Assembly (NCBI GenBank): GCA_016787665.1
Contig: JAEUUC010000006.1
Span: 248,001 to 312,000 of the forward strand
Origin: Cyclobacteriaceae bacterium
GTDB lineage: Bacteria > Bacteroidota > Bacteroidia > Cytophagales > Cyclobacteriaceae
Direction: 5' to 3'
Length of the DNA stretch: 64,000 nucleotides
The notes beneath the pieces are model-generated. The model worked only from the letters and a program-made list of their open reading frames with translations, was not told the DNA's origin and searched no databases. Shown one piece after another: positions 28,101 through 36,282 of the stretch (its first letter is position 1; each line of letters begins with the position of its first letter). Position numbers and translations under genes: made by a program.

Positions 28101-28235
28101 ATGATGAATGTGAAACTCCTGTTCTCCAAGATGTTCAAGCGCAACGCCAATCAACCAAGCGTGGTAAAAGATCCCGTACGCAAACCCAAGTATGACAAGC
28201 GTGAGCGGGAACTTTGGAAGGATTTATATCATTAG
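25167..28235 (+). CDS. Large, highly basic, repeat-built secreted protein of unknown function
   Basis: 1022 residues from a GTG at 25167; an ATG at 25200 (MPSLLLTVILALAFTEGLSQ) gives a cleaner signal peptide. The rest is rich in Arg, Lys, Gly, Ser, Asn and Tyr with few acidic residues. Three repeat classes are visible: PVPVKxPGxxTQEIxRFFxxxF three times (about 292-420); an aromatic-x-Gly-[Asn/Asp]-[Ile/Leu/Val]-[Arg/Lys] motif such as YSGNIR or YQGDIR more than a dozen times (about 435-980), including four near-identical WAGYxGDIR units (27090-27275); and NPxSAREALK-like repeats near the C-terminus. No T9SS tail, membrane barrel or known domain is seen. Composition suggests binding to an anionic polymer (polysaccharide, DNA or LPS), which is inference. 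It lies 6 bases before ytxJ. Confidence 0.8.
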   Translation: MHRFKPYRIQLMPSLLLTVILALAFTEGLSQDRAQNNRQQIRTTRAKSVKKSGKANTKDIAGKRLRTRNTSSAGRAVFSISSSNTYRKRSPAGRERAWQGGRDGQAQRIRSATAQQSRNNVFPQKGRFVNASTKAPPRPYGNRSELARASRMQRGPISYPPGRKRINNQSASRAYVVRGRKNVYWGKYSKGERAITTDLAGAPLRRRNFRSPEKGFIAQPDTYRGRKRTGDRAYRGSFPSGYASRSRSGRAWKGDVAGLPIRKPGSGKSVELAGEHSLRKRIQSEARASQDPVPVKAPGGPTQEIGRFFSGSFKGVKPKKKSGQAATQQSARLRLKKSAKVSTTPVPVKTPGPQTQEIQRFFSGPFKGVKPKTKSGGRAAQASRKHGKRLSGKISGPVPVKPPGKQTQEIGRFFGKPFKGVSPDQARNFSNAGLSHSGNIRVPRGGKAKEYGGQGLNYSGNLKSRRSPKGGGSVARNNWNNQGQPVAGRVPSANTLRMGGYSGTIRSSGKARVFSNPGLSYSGNIRVPRGTKGKVYGDQGLSYSGNIRVPRGTKGKEYGDQGLSYPGSIKARRQPKGGGSLARNDWNNQGQPVAGRVPSANTLRMGRYSGTIRSTGKAREFSNQGYDYAGNIRRGRKTFGAEWAGYEGDIRRGKKTFSAEWAGYQGDIRRGKKTFSAEWAGYQGDIRKGKKTFDAQWAGYRGDIRQRGKKSFSREGFDFAGNLKAKRPEKGGGSISGRLWNNNETAIAGKPPTGEEVRALSYSGNIRQSRMRKSYIQNPNAARESLKKKKPSEQDYKVDGLQIEVKPKEYARNDRSAKEALLNIKPTAGYGKVGGIPASTRFRKSYDQNKRSAREALDGTAPSKSSINASAYARGMKQYWETRHNPSSAKAALDVRAGGRSFREATEFSGKARLRANYRHNPNSDRDALKVLAPAKAYARLGDYQGNVKMKKQYDRDAHPDGRYANSRQDNVKSERTLMMNVKLLFSKMFKRNANQPSVVKDPVRKPKYDKRERELWKDLYH

Positions 28236-28241
28236 GTATAC

Positions 28242-28595
28242 ATGAACTGGAAACACCTTACCACGCTGGACGAGCTTGAGCAGGCCCGGGAGCAGTCATT
28301 CAACCACCCGGTATTATTTTTCAAACACAGCACCACATGTTCCATCAGCCGGACAGCATTAGACCGGCTGGAGCGAAACTGGAATACAGCCGAAACAACC
28401 GATCTGGAACCCTTTTTTATTGACTTAAAACGATATCGCGATGTTTCAAACACGGTGGCGGAGCAGTTTGGTGTGGTTCACGAGTCACCACAGGCCATCG
28501 TGATTCACGAGGGCCGGGTCGTTTATCATGCCTCACACTTTTCGATTGACTGGACCTCGCTAACAAAGGCGGCCCGAGGTCGTGTCAAAACTTGA
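28242..28595 (+). CDS. ytxJ: Bacillithiol system redox-active protein YtxJ
   Basis: A 117-residue thioredoxin-fold protein of the YtxJ family, thought to be a monothiol bacilliredoxin. The active site appears as HSTTCSISRTAL with a single Cys, followed by DLKRYRDVSN and the cis-Pro region ESPQAIVI. The pairing with BshC elsewhere in the window fits a bacillithiol-dependent disulfide system. It starts 6 bases after the large repeat protein and overlaps the convergent OsmC-family gene by 11 bp. Confidence 0.92.
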   Translation: MNWKHLTTLDELEQAREQSFNHPVLFFKHSTTCSISRTALDRLERNWNTAETTDLEPFFIDLKRYRDVSNTVAEQFGVVHESPQAIVIHEGRVVYHASHFSIDWTSLTKAARGRVKT

Positions 28596-28989
28596 ATTCC
28601 ACCGTTTGCTTCACATCGGCTCCCAGACTGAGAGCAACCGGGCATGTTAAGGCAGCCCGCTGTAGTTTTATCTTTTGCTCGGGCGTTGCCGCCAGGTTTT
28701 CGTGAACAAACCGAATCTGAATTTCTCCGATCTTCCGCGGATTGGAGGTCATGATTTTAACAATCTCGGAGCGAAGCCCCGTCAAGGCAATGCCTTCACG
28801 CTCGGCAAAAATACCCATTAGCGTCATCATGCAACTGCTTAAGGCAGCACAGGCCAGATCGGTTGGGCTAAACGCTTCGCCCCTTCCATTATTGTCAGGT
28901 GGTGCATCTGTCACCACCCTATTCCCCGATTTTAAATGCTGAACCTGTGTACGAAGTCCACCTAAATACTCGCCTTTCATCGAAACCAT
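28585..28989 (-). CDS. OsmC/Ohr family peroxide-reducing protein
   Basis: A 134-residue OsmC-family protein. The two redox cysteines are in ALSSCMMTLMG and in LTCPVALSL, and the substrate-site Arg/Glu residues lie in the N-terminal half. Such proteins reduce organic hydroperoxides with a thiol partner. Being convergent with ytxJ it is not in the same operon, yet both concern thiol chemistry. The ATG at 28980 (MKGEYLGGL) is an equally good start. Confidence 0.92.
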   Translation of the reverse strand: MVSMKGEYLGGLRTQVQHLKSGNRVVTDAPPDNNGRGEAFSPTDLACAALSSCMMTLMGIFAEREGIALTGLRSEIVKIMTSNPRKIGEIQIRFVHENLAATPEQKIKLQRAALTCPVALSLGADVKQTVEFKF

Positions 28990-29050
28990 GGAACCGGGTT
29001 ACAATTTTTGTGTTACAATATTAACCTTTAAATTTCGCTTTCTGCCGAGC

Positions 29051-29785
29051 ATGAAAATACGCCTGTTTTGTCTGGTTCTTGTATTCGCCTCTTTTACGAT
29101 AGGTCAGGCGCAGCCCAGCGATACATACGAATACAACTCGGAATTCACGTGGGGAATCAACAAGAATTCTTCAGGGGGCTTGATTGGCGGACTGGTTTTC
29201 AAAAAAGCCCGCAAGTTGGATGATCGGATGCTGGAAACGTTTGGTCTCGAAATCATGAACGTGAAGCATCCGCAAGAAGTGCGCTACAATTCCTTTCAGA
29301 CGGGTAACCTCTTCATCTACGGCAAAAGCAATTATCTGTATGCCATCCGGTTGCAATACGGCCGGGATCTTATCCTGTTTACTAAAGCGCCCCAGCAAGG
29401 CGTTGAGATCAAGGCCGTAGGGGCAATTGGACCATCCATTGGTATCGTGGCTCCCTATTTCATTGAACGGTCGGTGGATGGCAATAGCCTTTTTTATACC
29501 GTTCGAGAACAGTATGACCCGAACAACCCCAAGCACATTTTCCCGAACATCCTGGGAACCGGGGGTCTCCTCGAAGGGATTGGCAGTTCCGAAATCCAGT
29601 TTGGCGGAAACATCAAATTGGGCTTTAATTTTGAGCTTGGTGCATTTAAGACTCAGGTAACCGGTTTCGAAGTCGGCATGTTGCTGGATGCCTACCTCAA
29701 TCCGATCGAATTGATGCCCAGTTCCAATAATTATTCGGTTTTCCCCACGGTATATTTCACGCTATTCTACGGTAGCCGGAAATAG
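29051..29785 (+). CDS. Exported beta-barrel-like protein of unknown function
   Basis: A 244-residue protein with a signal peptide (MKIRLFCLVLVFASFTIGQA) followed by many short amphipathic strands and a C-terminal strand ending VYFTLFYGSRK, as in small outer-membrane barrels. The ATG at 29051 is chosen because the longer frame would begin inside the OsmC promoter region. It precedes a TonB gene but is separated from it by a promoter. I do not recognise a named family. Confidence 0.7.
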   Translation: MKIRLFCLVLVFASFTIGQAQPSDTYEYNSEFTWGINKNSSGGLIGGLVFKKARKLDDRMLETFGLEIMNVKHPQEVRYNSFQTGNLFIYGKSNYLYAIRLQYGRDLILFTKAPQQGVEIKAVGAIGPSIGIVAPYFIERSVDGNSLFYTVREQYDPNNPKHIFPNILGTGGLLEGIGSSEIQFGGNIKLGFNFELGAFKTQVTGFEVGMLLDAYLNPIELMPSSNNYSVFPTVYFTLFYGSRK

Positions 29786-29816
29786 GCACAAAAAATCTGG
29801 CCTTTTTTGTGACGGG

Positions 29817-29848
29817 TTGGGCATGCGCGCATTCAATTATTATATTTG
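29817..29848 (+). promoter_or_regulatory. Promoter of the tonB-like gene
   Basis: TTG (29817-29819), a 21-base spacer and TATATTTG (29841-29848), a full match to the Bacteroidota consensus. The ATG follows 20 bases later, giving a leader of about 16 bases. Confidence 0.7.
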
Positions 29849-29868
29849 AAATCCTAAACTGCGGAAGA

Positions 29869-30549
29869 ATGGAAGTTAAAAAGACCGAAAAAGCCGATTT
29901 AACGAAAAAAACAGGGCTTTTTTTCAGCATCGGCCTGCTGGTAACCATGTCGATTGTGCTGTATGCTTTCGAGCGCAAACAGTACGATGAGAACCTTATC
30001 GAATTGCAAGGCAAGAACTCCAATACCTTTGAAGAGGTAATTGAAGTGCCGCCTACCGAGCAACCCCCGCCACCAGCACCTGTTATTCAGCAGCCACAAA
30101 TTGTGGAAGTGCCGGACGAAGAAGAAATCAAAGAAGATATCCAGATCAAATTTGACACCGAGGTAACGGAAGATACCAAGGTGGAAGAGGTGATTGTTGA
30201 TACCAAAGTGGAAGAAGAAGACACCGAGCAGATCTTTTCGGTGGTAGAAGAATCAGCCGCGCCTAAGGGAGGTATGCAGGCCTTTTACAAGTACGTTGGT
30301 GAAAAAATGAAGTACCCCGCTCAGGCCCGAAGGATGGGTGTAGAAGGCCGTGTGTTTGTGCAATTTGTAGTTGAACGCGATGGCCGCCTTACTGATGTGA
30401 AAGTGGTGGACGGCCGCGGCATTGGTGCGGGCTGCGATGAAGAAGCTGTGCGCGTGGTGCAGAGCGCTCCGCCCTGGAACCCAGGCAAACAGCGCGGTAA
30501 AGCCGTTCGCCAGCGCTACACGATTCCGATTAACTTTAAGCTGGGATAA
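29869..30549 (+). CDS. Energy transducer TonB
   Basis: Couples the inner-membrane proton-motive force to TonB-dependent receptors. 226 residues: a short cytoplasmic tail, one membrane helix (about 17-35), a periplasmic spacer with a Pro-rich (TEQPPPPAP) and then an acidic Glu/Val/Asp-rich segment, and a C-terminal TonB domain (AFYKYVGEKMKYPAQARRMG, then GRVFVQF and AVRQRYTIPINFKL). No exbB/exbD lies beside it. The receptor at 59788 is a potential client. The true start is the ATG 20 bases after the promoter box, not an upstream in-frame codon. Confidence 0.95.
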   Translation: MEVKKTEKADLTKKTGLFFSIGLLVTMSIVLYAFERKQYDENLIELQGKNSNTFEEVIEVPPTEQPPPPAPVIQQPQIVEVPDEEEIKEDIQIKFDTEVTEDTKVEEVIVDTKVEEEDTEQIFSVVEESAAPKGGMQAFYKYVGEKMKYPAQARRMGVEGRVFVQFVVERDGRLTDVKVVDGRGIGAGCDEEAVRVVQSAPPWNPGKQRGKAVRQRYTIPINFKLG

Positions 30550-30567
30550 CCTTCCCGCAGAAGATAT

Positions 30568-30598
30568 AAAAAAGCCTCGCCACCAGCGGGGCTTTTTT
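30568..30598. terminator. Bidirectional terminator between tonB and chrA
   Basis: Stem AAAAAAGCCTCGC / GCGGGGCTTTTTT (13 bp, one T-G pair), loop CACCA. The A/T flanks make it work in both directions. The chrA stop codon begins at its right edge. Confidence 0.88.
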
Positions 30599-31785
30599 CA
30601 TAGCAGTACCCCCAGCACCAATCCCAACACGATGACCAACCACGAGGGAATCTTAGTAAACACCAGAAGGCTGAACGTGCCAAAGGCAAAACTGAAGTTA
30701 AGAATACTCATGTCCAACGGTTGGTACAACAATACAGCCGCAGCAGCTACCAGTCCGGTGTTGGCCGCATTTAATCCCTCCAATGATGCCCGAATGGGGC
30801 GAAATTTTTTTAAGCTTTCCCAAATGCGGATCACAAAAAACACGAGAAACGTTCCGGGTAAAAAAATGCCAGCAGCCGACATGAAGGCACCCAGCAACTG
30901 CCCGCTGATGCCGTGGTCGCGCATGGATAACGCACCCAGGTACGAACTGAACGAGAACACGGGCCCGGGCAATGCCTGCACAAAGGCGTAGCCCGTCAAA
31001 AACTCATGGTGTGATGTGGGGTGATGCAAGGGCTTCGCATACTGAACAAACTCGCTATACAAAAGCGGAGCTAACACCTGACCGCCTCCAAACACGAGGC
31101 TGCCGTTGCGGTAAAAATTTTCAAATAATTTGATCGGCAGCGCTTGTGTAATTCCGCCCAGTACAGCCGCCACAATCAAGACCCCCGCCCACAACAAAAA
31201 ATTTGACCATGGCACATCCATCTTGACCTTTTCTTCTTTGGGGTGCGCTCGATACTTCAAGGCTGTCAGCGCCCCGGCCGACAACAGAATGAAGGGCAGG
31301 ATGAAGGGACTGGGGAAAAAGAACGACACAACCGCGGCCAGAAGCATGATCACCACACCAGCCTTTGTCCTTACCGTCTTTAGTCCAATGGTGTACGCAG
31401 CAAAAGCAATGAACCCGACCGCCATCGGCTGAATAAACTTGGTGAACTCAAGCGAAATATTCTGTGAGGCGAACAGGCTGATGATAATGCCCGCCAAAGT
31501 CATGATCACAACTGAGGGCAACATCCACAGCAGTAACGTGAGATAAGCCAGATTAGGGCCACCCAATTTATAACCGATGGCCGTTAGCGTTTGGGTGGAG
31601 GTGGGCCCGGGCAATACCTGACACAACGCATTCAGCTCAATCAATTCACCTTCCGATATGTACTTCCTTTTGTCTACCAGCCGATGTTGAAAATGAGCAA
31701 TATGGGCCTGGGGGCCTCCAAAACAGGTGATGGAGAGATACGCGACCTCCCGAAGGAACACCAGGTATCGGATGCGCTGTATCAT
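30598..31785 (-). CDS. chrA: Chromate transporter ChrA family protein
   Basis: A 395-residue inner-membrane protein with two homologous CHR halves. The first has the hallmark FGGPQAHIAHFQHRLV then LCQVLPGPTSTQTL; the second has GGGQVLAPLL then GYAFVQALPGPVFSFSSYLG. The family exports chromate by proton exchange in characterised members; other anions are possible. It lies 10 bases upstream of nothing else on its strand and follows the iron oxygenase gene at close range, so the two may be co-transcribed. Confidence 0.92.
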   Translation of the reverse strand: MIQRIRYLVFLREVAYLSITCFGGPQAHIAHFQHRLVDKRKYISEGELIELNALCQVLPGPTSTQTLTAIGYKLGGPNLAYLTLLLWMLPSVVIMTLAGIIISLFASQNISLEFTKFIQPMAVGFIAFAAYTIGLKTVRTKAGVVIMLLAAVVSFFFPSPFILPFILLSAGALTALKYRAHPKEEKVKMDVPWSNFLLWAGVLIVAAVLGGITQALPIKLFENFYRNGSLVFGGGQVLAPLLYSEFVQYAKPLHHPTSHHEFLTGYAFVQALPGPVFSFSSYLGALSMRDHGISGQLLGAFMSAAGIFLPGTFLVFFVIRIWESLKKFRPIRASLEGLNAANTGLVAAAAVLLYQPLDMSILNFSFAFGTFSLLVFTKIPSWLVIVLGLVLGVLL

Positions 31786-31795
31786 CCGGAGCGTT

Positions 31796-32770
31796 CTATT
31801 TTTTTAGTCCGATTTCGCGAAGACGCTGATTCAGAAAGTCACCCGCAGTAATATCATCCCAAAGCTTTGGATGCTGCGCATCCACGCAGGATGGCAACGC
31901 GGCCAGGCTCATTTCACTTCGTGGGTGCATAAAAAACGGAATGGAGTAGCGTGGCGTGTTCATTAACTCGCGCGGTGGATTCACCACGCGGTGAATGGTC
32001 GACTTCAGCTTCTTGTTGGTCAGGCGCTCCAGCATATCACCTACGTTTACCACCAGTTGTTCGGGTAGTGCGGTGATCGGTATCCACTTTCCGTCACGCC
32101 TGAGTACTTGTAGTCCATCGGCACTGGCTCCCATCAGCAACGTGATCAGATTAATGTCACCGTGCTCGGCTGCCCGAACGGCATCGGCTGGCACGGCATC
32201 CGGATTCTCGATTGGAAAATAGTGTATCGGCCGTAGAATGCTGTTACCGAATTTGACCTTCCGGTCAAAGTAACTTTCTTCCAGTCCCAGGTATAGGGCA
32301 ATTGCCTTCAGCATTTGCACACCGGTTTGTTCAAGCCTGCGGTATACCTCCAATCCGATCTCCTTCATCTCGGGCACTTCGGCCGGCCACACATTCCCCG
32401 GATACTCGTGCTTCACGGGATCGTGCGGATCGGTAACTTCTTGGCCGATGTGATAAAATTCCTTGAGGTCTCCGGTGTTACGGCCTTTGGCGTGTTCTTT
32501 CCCTTTGCCGATGTAGCCGCGCTGGCCAGCCAGGCCGGGGATCTCATATTTCTGCTTCACGGCATCCGGCAAGGCGTAGAATTTTTTGATGGCCGCGTAA
32601 AGGCGCGCGGATAATTCATCGGTGAGATAGTGATTTCGAATGGCCACAAACCCGATGTTATGGTAGGCCGTTCCGAGATCATCAACAAATTTTTTCCGCT
32701 TGTGCGGATCGCCCGAGGTGAAGTCAGCCAGATCCAGCGAGGGGATGGTGTCATACAGAATTTCAGCCAT
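31796..32770 (-). CDS. Isopenicillin N synthase-like 2-oxoglutarate/Fe(II) oxygenase
   Basis: A 324-residue cytoplasmic non-heme iron oxygenase of the IPNS/2OG-Fe(II) superfamily. The N-terminal DIOX_N domain (PSLDLADFTSG ... FVAIRNH) precedes the core with the iron ligands His-x-Asp in EHGDINLITLLMG and the distal His in STIHRVVNPP, plus an RYSIPFF oxoglutarate-binding motif. The substrate is unknown; no biosynthetic cluster surrounds it. It starts 10 bases upstream of chrA on the same strand. Confidence 0.9.
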   Translation of the reverse strand: MAEILYDTIPSLDLADFTSGDPHKRKKFVDDLGTAYHNIGFVAIRNHYLTDELSARLYAAIKKFYALPDAVKQKYEIPGLAGQRGYIGKGKEHAKGRNTGDLKEFYHIGQEVTDPHDPVKHEYPGNVWPAEVPEMKEIGLEVYRRLEQTGVQMLKAIALYLGLEESYFDRKVKFGNSILRPIHYFPIENPDAVPADAVRAAEHGDINLITLLMGASADGLQVLRRDGKWIPITALPEQLVVNVGDMLERLTNKKLKSTIHRVVNPPRELMNTPRYSIPFFMHPRSEMSLAALPSCVDAQHPKLWDDITAGDFLNQRLREIGLKK

Positions 32771-32867
32771 GCGAAATGGTTTGGAGGGTATGGCAAGCTA
32801 CTGAATTTTGCCTAATTTTAACCAAGGCATGGTCTTTGCCTACATTCACGAACCAACGGTATACGGT

Positions 32868-33557
32868 ATGGATAGAAGAACATTTGTTGAGCAATCGGTG
32901 AAACTGGCAGCCTTCACGGCTGTGGCAGGACCCGTGTTGGGTACGCCCTTGGCCGCGCTGTCTTTTTCGCAGGTACCTCTGCCCTATGCCAAAGACGCCC
33001 TGGAGCCGTCCATCGATGCGATGACGATGGATATCCATTACAGTAAGCATCATGCCGCCTACGTGAAAAATGTGAATGACGCGATAAGCGAGGAGAAGAT
33101 TGGCTATACCACGGAGGCAGAATTTTTTTCGAACATCCAAAAACACTCGGCCAAGGCGCGCAACAATGGCGGTGGCGCCTGGAACCACAATTTCTTCTGG
33201 CTCAATCTTGCGCCCGCGCAAGCCGGCAATGCACCGGGCGGAAAGATACTGGATGCCATTAATGGATCGTTCGGTTCATTCGATAAGTTCAAAGAGCAAT
33301 TCACCCAGGCTGCGATGACGAGTTTTGGCTCAGGCTGGGCGTGGCTGGTGAAAGAGGGAAACCAGTTAAAAGTGGGCAGCACACCCAATCAGGATAATCC
33401 GCTGATGAGTGTGAGCGATCTCAAGGGTACTCCTTTGTTGGCCTTGGACGTTTGGGAACACGCCTATTATCTGAAATACCAGAACAAGCGAAATGAATAT
33501 GTGGGCAACTGGTGGAACGTGGTGAACTGGAATGAAGTGGCAAGCCGCTTAGGCTAA
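32868..33557 (+). CDS. Iron/manganese superoxide dismutase with probable Tat-type export signal
   Basis: Converts superoxide to oxygen and peroxide. From the ATG at 32868 the 229-residue protein begins [20 protein letters not shown], a twin-arginine-like signal with a hydrophobic core, then the SOD: metal ligands in [20 protein letters not shown] and [10 protein letters not shown], ending [10 protein letters not shown]. The extra leader implies a periplasmic or lipoprotein location, which is unusual next to the typical cytosolic enzyme. An alternative ATG at 32829 exists. Fe versus Mn cannot be decided. The end overlaps rocD by 9 bp (convergent). Confidence 0.93.
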   Translation: MDRRTFVEQSVKLAAFTAVAGPVLGTPLAALSFSQVPLPYAKDALEPSIDAMTMDIHYSKHHAAYVKNVNDAISEEKIGYTTEAEFFSNIQKHSAKARNNGGGAWNHNFFWLNLAPAQAGNAPGGKILDAINGSFGSFDKFKEQFTQAAMTSFGSGWAWLVKEGNQLKVGSTPNQDNPLMSVSDLKGTPLLALDVWEHAYYLKYQNKRNEYVGNWWNVVNWNEVASRLG

Positions 33558-34784
33558 CTCCATCACACTTTTCTCAATAATGTCACAGCACTCGTGCAAC
33601 TGCTCCTCCGTGATTACCAGGGGTGGTGCCAATCGAATGATATTGCCGTGCGTGGGTTTAGCTAACAAGCCATTGGCTGCAAATTTCAGGCACAGGTTCC
33701 AGGCGGTTTCACTTTCGGGCGTATCGTTGATCACAATAGCATTCAACAGGCCTTTACCGCGAACCAGCTTTACCCATTTGGTTTTCTGAGCCAGCCGGCC
33801 CATGCGCTGGCGGAAGATTTGCCCGAGTCGGTCAGCATTTTCTGCCAACCGTTCATCTTTTATTACTTCGAGGGCCTCCATGACGATGGCTGCGGCAAGC
33901 GGGTTGCCGCCAAATGTTGAACCGTGCTCGCCCGGTTTGATCACCAGCATAATGTCATCATCGGCCAACGCCACTGAAATGGGGAACACGCCACCGGAAA
34001 GAGCTTTCCCCAAAATCAGGATATCGGCACGAACGCCCTCATGGTCACTGGCCAGCATTTTTCCTGTCCGGGCGATACCGGTCTGGATTTCATCCATCAT
34101 CAGCAGTACGTTGTATTTTTTGCAGAGGGCAGCGGCAGCCGCCAGATAACCTTCTGCCGGCACATAAACCCCGGCCTCCCCTTGGATCGGCTCAATCCAT
34201 AAGCCGCACACGTTCGGGTTGGCAAGCGCCTTCTCCAATGCAGGCGCATCATCATAATCCACAATCTCAAATCCGGGCATAAACGGACCGAACCCTTTGC
34301 GGGATGAAGGATCGGTTGAAGCCGAAATGATGGTGGTCGTCCGGCCATGAAAGTTCTTGCGAGCCGCCACAATTACGGCTTCATTCTCCGGAATATTCTT
34401 TTTCGTGTATCCCCATTTGCGAGCCAGCTTGATAGCCGTTTCGTTGGCTTCCGCTCCACTGTTCATGAACAGCGCCTTGTCGTAGCCGAACGTCTCACAT
34501 ACATACTTTTCGGCCAGCCCAAGTTTATCGTTATAGAAGGCACGGGAGGTAAGCGTCAATTCCTTTGCCTGTTGCACCAAAGCCTGAATAATGCGGGGGT
34601 GGCAGTGACCTTGGTTGACGGCACTGTAGGCCGAGAGAAAATCATAGTAGCGCTTGCCTTCAACATCCCACAGGTAAACACCCTCGCCTTTGCACAGCAC
34701 CACCGGTAACGGGTGGTAGTTGTGGGCACCATATTGATCTTCAAGGGCAATGGCTTGCTGGCTGCTGCTGATTGTGTCTACCAT
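33549..34784 (-). CDS. rocD: Ornithine--oxo-acid transaminase
   Basis: PLP enzyme that converts ornithine to glutamate semialdehyde. The 411-residue class III aminotransferase begins with an [16 protein letters not shown] segment typical of ornithine aminotransferase. The pyridoxal motifs [15 protein letters not shown] and the Lys in [10 protein letters not shown] are visible, as is [13 protein letters not shown]. No arginase or proline genes are adjacent. Confidence 0.96.
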   Translation of the reverse strand: MVDTISSSQQAIALEDQYGAHNYHPLPVVLCKGEGVYLWDVEGKRYYDFLSAYSAVNQGHCHPRIIQALVQQAKELTLTSRAFYNDKLGLAEKYVCETFGYDKALFMNSGAEANETAIKLARKWGYTKKNIPENEAVIVAARKNFHGRTTTIISASTDPSSRKGFGPFMPGFEIVDYDDAPALEKALANPNVCGLWIEPIQGEAGVYVPAEGYLAAAAALCKKYNVLLMMDEIQTGIARTGKMLASDHEGVRADILILGKALSGGVFPISVALADDDIMLVIKPGEHGSTFGGNPLAAAIVMEALEVIKDERLAENADRLGQIFRQRMGRLAQKTKWVKLVRGKGLLNAIVINDTPESETAWNLCLKFAANGLLAKPTHGNIIRLAPPLVITEEQLHECCDIIEKSVMELA

Positions 34785-34906
34785 AACTACTGGTTTGAGT
34801 TGGCAAGTTAGCTAAATCCGGTCAGAAGGCCGACCTCGACCAGTGGTGGAAAATGTTAGGTCGACAAACGGATCAACTCGTATTTTCGGGAATTAATGAA
34901 TGTAAT

Positions 34907-35644
34907 ATGAAACACGTTGTGATTTCTGCCTTGTGCTTTACCTCGTTGCTGGGGCATGCGCAAAACCGCGATGCCTTCGACCCCAAGGTTACCGAACTGT
35001 GGGAACCGAAACCGAAGAAAGTTACGGCTATGCCCGTTTTGTCCGCAGCACCCTCGGATGCCATAGTACTCTTCAATGGAAGAGATCTGGGCGAATGGAC
35101 GTCAGGCGATGGCAGCCCTGCTCAATGGGAAATAAAAGATGGTGCCATGACCGTAGTAAAAGGGAAAGGTGACATTAAAACAAAACGTCAATTTGGCGAT
35201 GTGCAGTTGCACCTGGAATGGCGAACACCGGCATTAATTGAAAGTGAAGGTCAGGGCCGCGGAAACAGTGGCGTATTTCTGCAAGAACGCTATGAGTTGC
35301 AGGTGCTCGATAGCTATGAGAGTACGACCTACTCCAACGGGCAGGCGGGCTCAATTTACAAACAGCATATTCCGCTGGTAAACGCCACAGGCAAACCCGG
35401 TGAATGGCAGTCGTACGACATTATCTACACGGCACCCCGTTTTGGAGACAGTGGCCGAATGGTTACGCCAGCCTACATGACGGTGTTGCACAACGGGGTA
35501 GTGATCCAAAATCACGCAGCCATTTGGGGACCCACAGAATTTAAGGGCCTTCCCTTCTATGATGCGCATGGTAAGGGATCGATTAAGTTACAAGATCACG
35601 GCAACCCGGTGAGCTACCGGAACATTTGGATACGCGAACTGTAA
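34907..35644 (+). CDS. Secreted DUF1080 / 3-keto-disaccharide hydrolase-like protein
   Basis: A 245-residue exported protein with a signal peptide (MKHVVISALCFTSLLGHAQ) and one DUF1080 domain (LFNGRDLGEWTSGDGSPAQW, then DVQLHLEWRTP and GNSGVFLQERYELQVLDSY). The fold is a concanavalin-like jelly roll; some members hydrolyse 3-keto-disaccharides. The substrate is not known here. The ATG is chosen by the signal peptide. A strong terminator follows. Confidence 0.9.
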   Translation: MKHVVISALCFTSLLGHAQNRDAFDPKVTELWEPKPKKVTAMPVLSAAPSDAIVLFNGRDLGEWTSGDGSPAQWEIKDGAMTVVKGKGDIKTKRQFGDVQLHLEWRTPALIESEGQGRGNSGVFLQERYELQVLDSYESTTYSNGQAGSIYKQHIPLVNATGKPGEWQSYDIIYTAPRFGDSGRMVTPAYMTVLHNGVVIQNHAAIWGPTEFKGLPFYDAHGKGSIKLQDHGNPVSYRNIWIREL

Positions 35645-35662
35645 AGCTCGTACGCCCGAAAT

Positions 35663-35694
35663 AAAAAAGGTCGCCCATTCAAGCGACCTTTTTT
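35663..35694. terminator. Bidirectional terminator between DUF1080 and DUF1573 genes
   Basis: Perfect 12-bp stem AAAAAAGGTCGC / GCGACCTTTTTT with an 8-base loop (CCATTCAA). A and T flanks serve both convergent genes. Confidence 0.9.
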
Positions 35695-35710
35695 GTTTGT
35701 TGTTTTTAAG

Positions 35711-36127
35711 TCAGTCATTCGGCACACTGGGCATTTCCACTTCACCCTTAATGCGCAAAGACACAAATCCTTCTTCCACATTGGCTGTCACCGTTACAGA
35801 CTTATCAAACGCCCCGATAGAGGCAGCACTGTAGGTGGCCTTGATAAAGCCCTTTCCTCCGGGCATCACGGGCTCCTTTGACCAATCCGGGGTGGTGCAC
35901 CCGCAAGACGCCTGAACATTGGTAATCACCAGCGGCACGGTGCCACTGTTGGTAAACGTGAATTCATGGGTAACCGGCACGCCTTGCTTAATTTTTCCGA
36001 AATCATGCACCTGGGCAGTCCAGGTAAAGGCAGCTACATCGCCTTTAGGCGCTGTACTGGTGGCCACCTGTGCGTAGGCAAATGCCGCCACCAACATCCC
36101 AAAAACGAGCAAAAACGATCTTTTCAT
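35711..36127 (-). CDS. DUF1573 family secreted protein
   Basis: A 138-residue exported protein with signal peptide (MKRSFLLVFGMLVAAFAYAQ) and a DUF1573 (Ig-like, ASH-related) domain: HDFGKIKQGVPVTHEFTFTN, GTVPLVITNVQASCGCTTPD and GGKGFIKATYSA. The CGC motif is a family hallmark. Function unknown; the family is abundant in Bacteroidota envelopes. Confidence 0.92.
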   Translation of the reverse strand: MKRSFLLVFGMLVAAFAYAQVATSTAPKGDVAAFTWTAQVHDFGKIKQGVPVTHEFTFTNSGTVPLVITNVQASCGCTTPDWSKEPVMPGGKGFIKATYSAASIGAFDKSVTVTANVEEGFVSLRIKGEVEMPSVPND

Positions 36128-36176
36128 TTGGTTTCTAGATTTAAAGGTTAAACATACAGCCTTCTCAAAAACAATA

Positions 36177-36184
36177 CAAACCTA
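36177..36184 (-). promoter_or_regulatory. Candidate -7 box (TAGGTTTG) for the DUF1573 gene
   Basis: Full TAnnTTTG match on the minus strand, 49 bases before the ATG. No TTG -33 element was found, so this is tentative. Confidence 0.35.
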
Positions 36185-36282
36185 ATGCCGCTTTGCCACG
36201 TGTTTTGTTAACCGCTTGGTAAACGCTGTTAACGAACTGTTAAATGGCCAATTAGACCGTAAATACGCGGTACTTTTACGAG

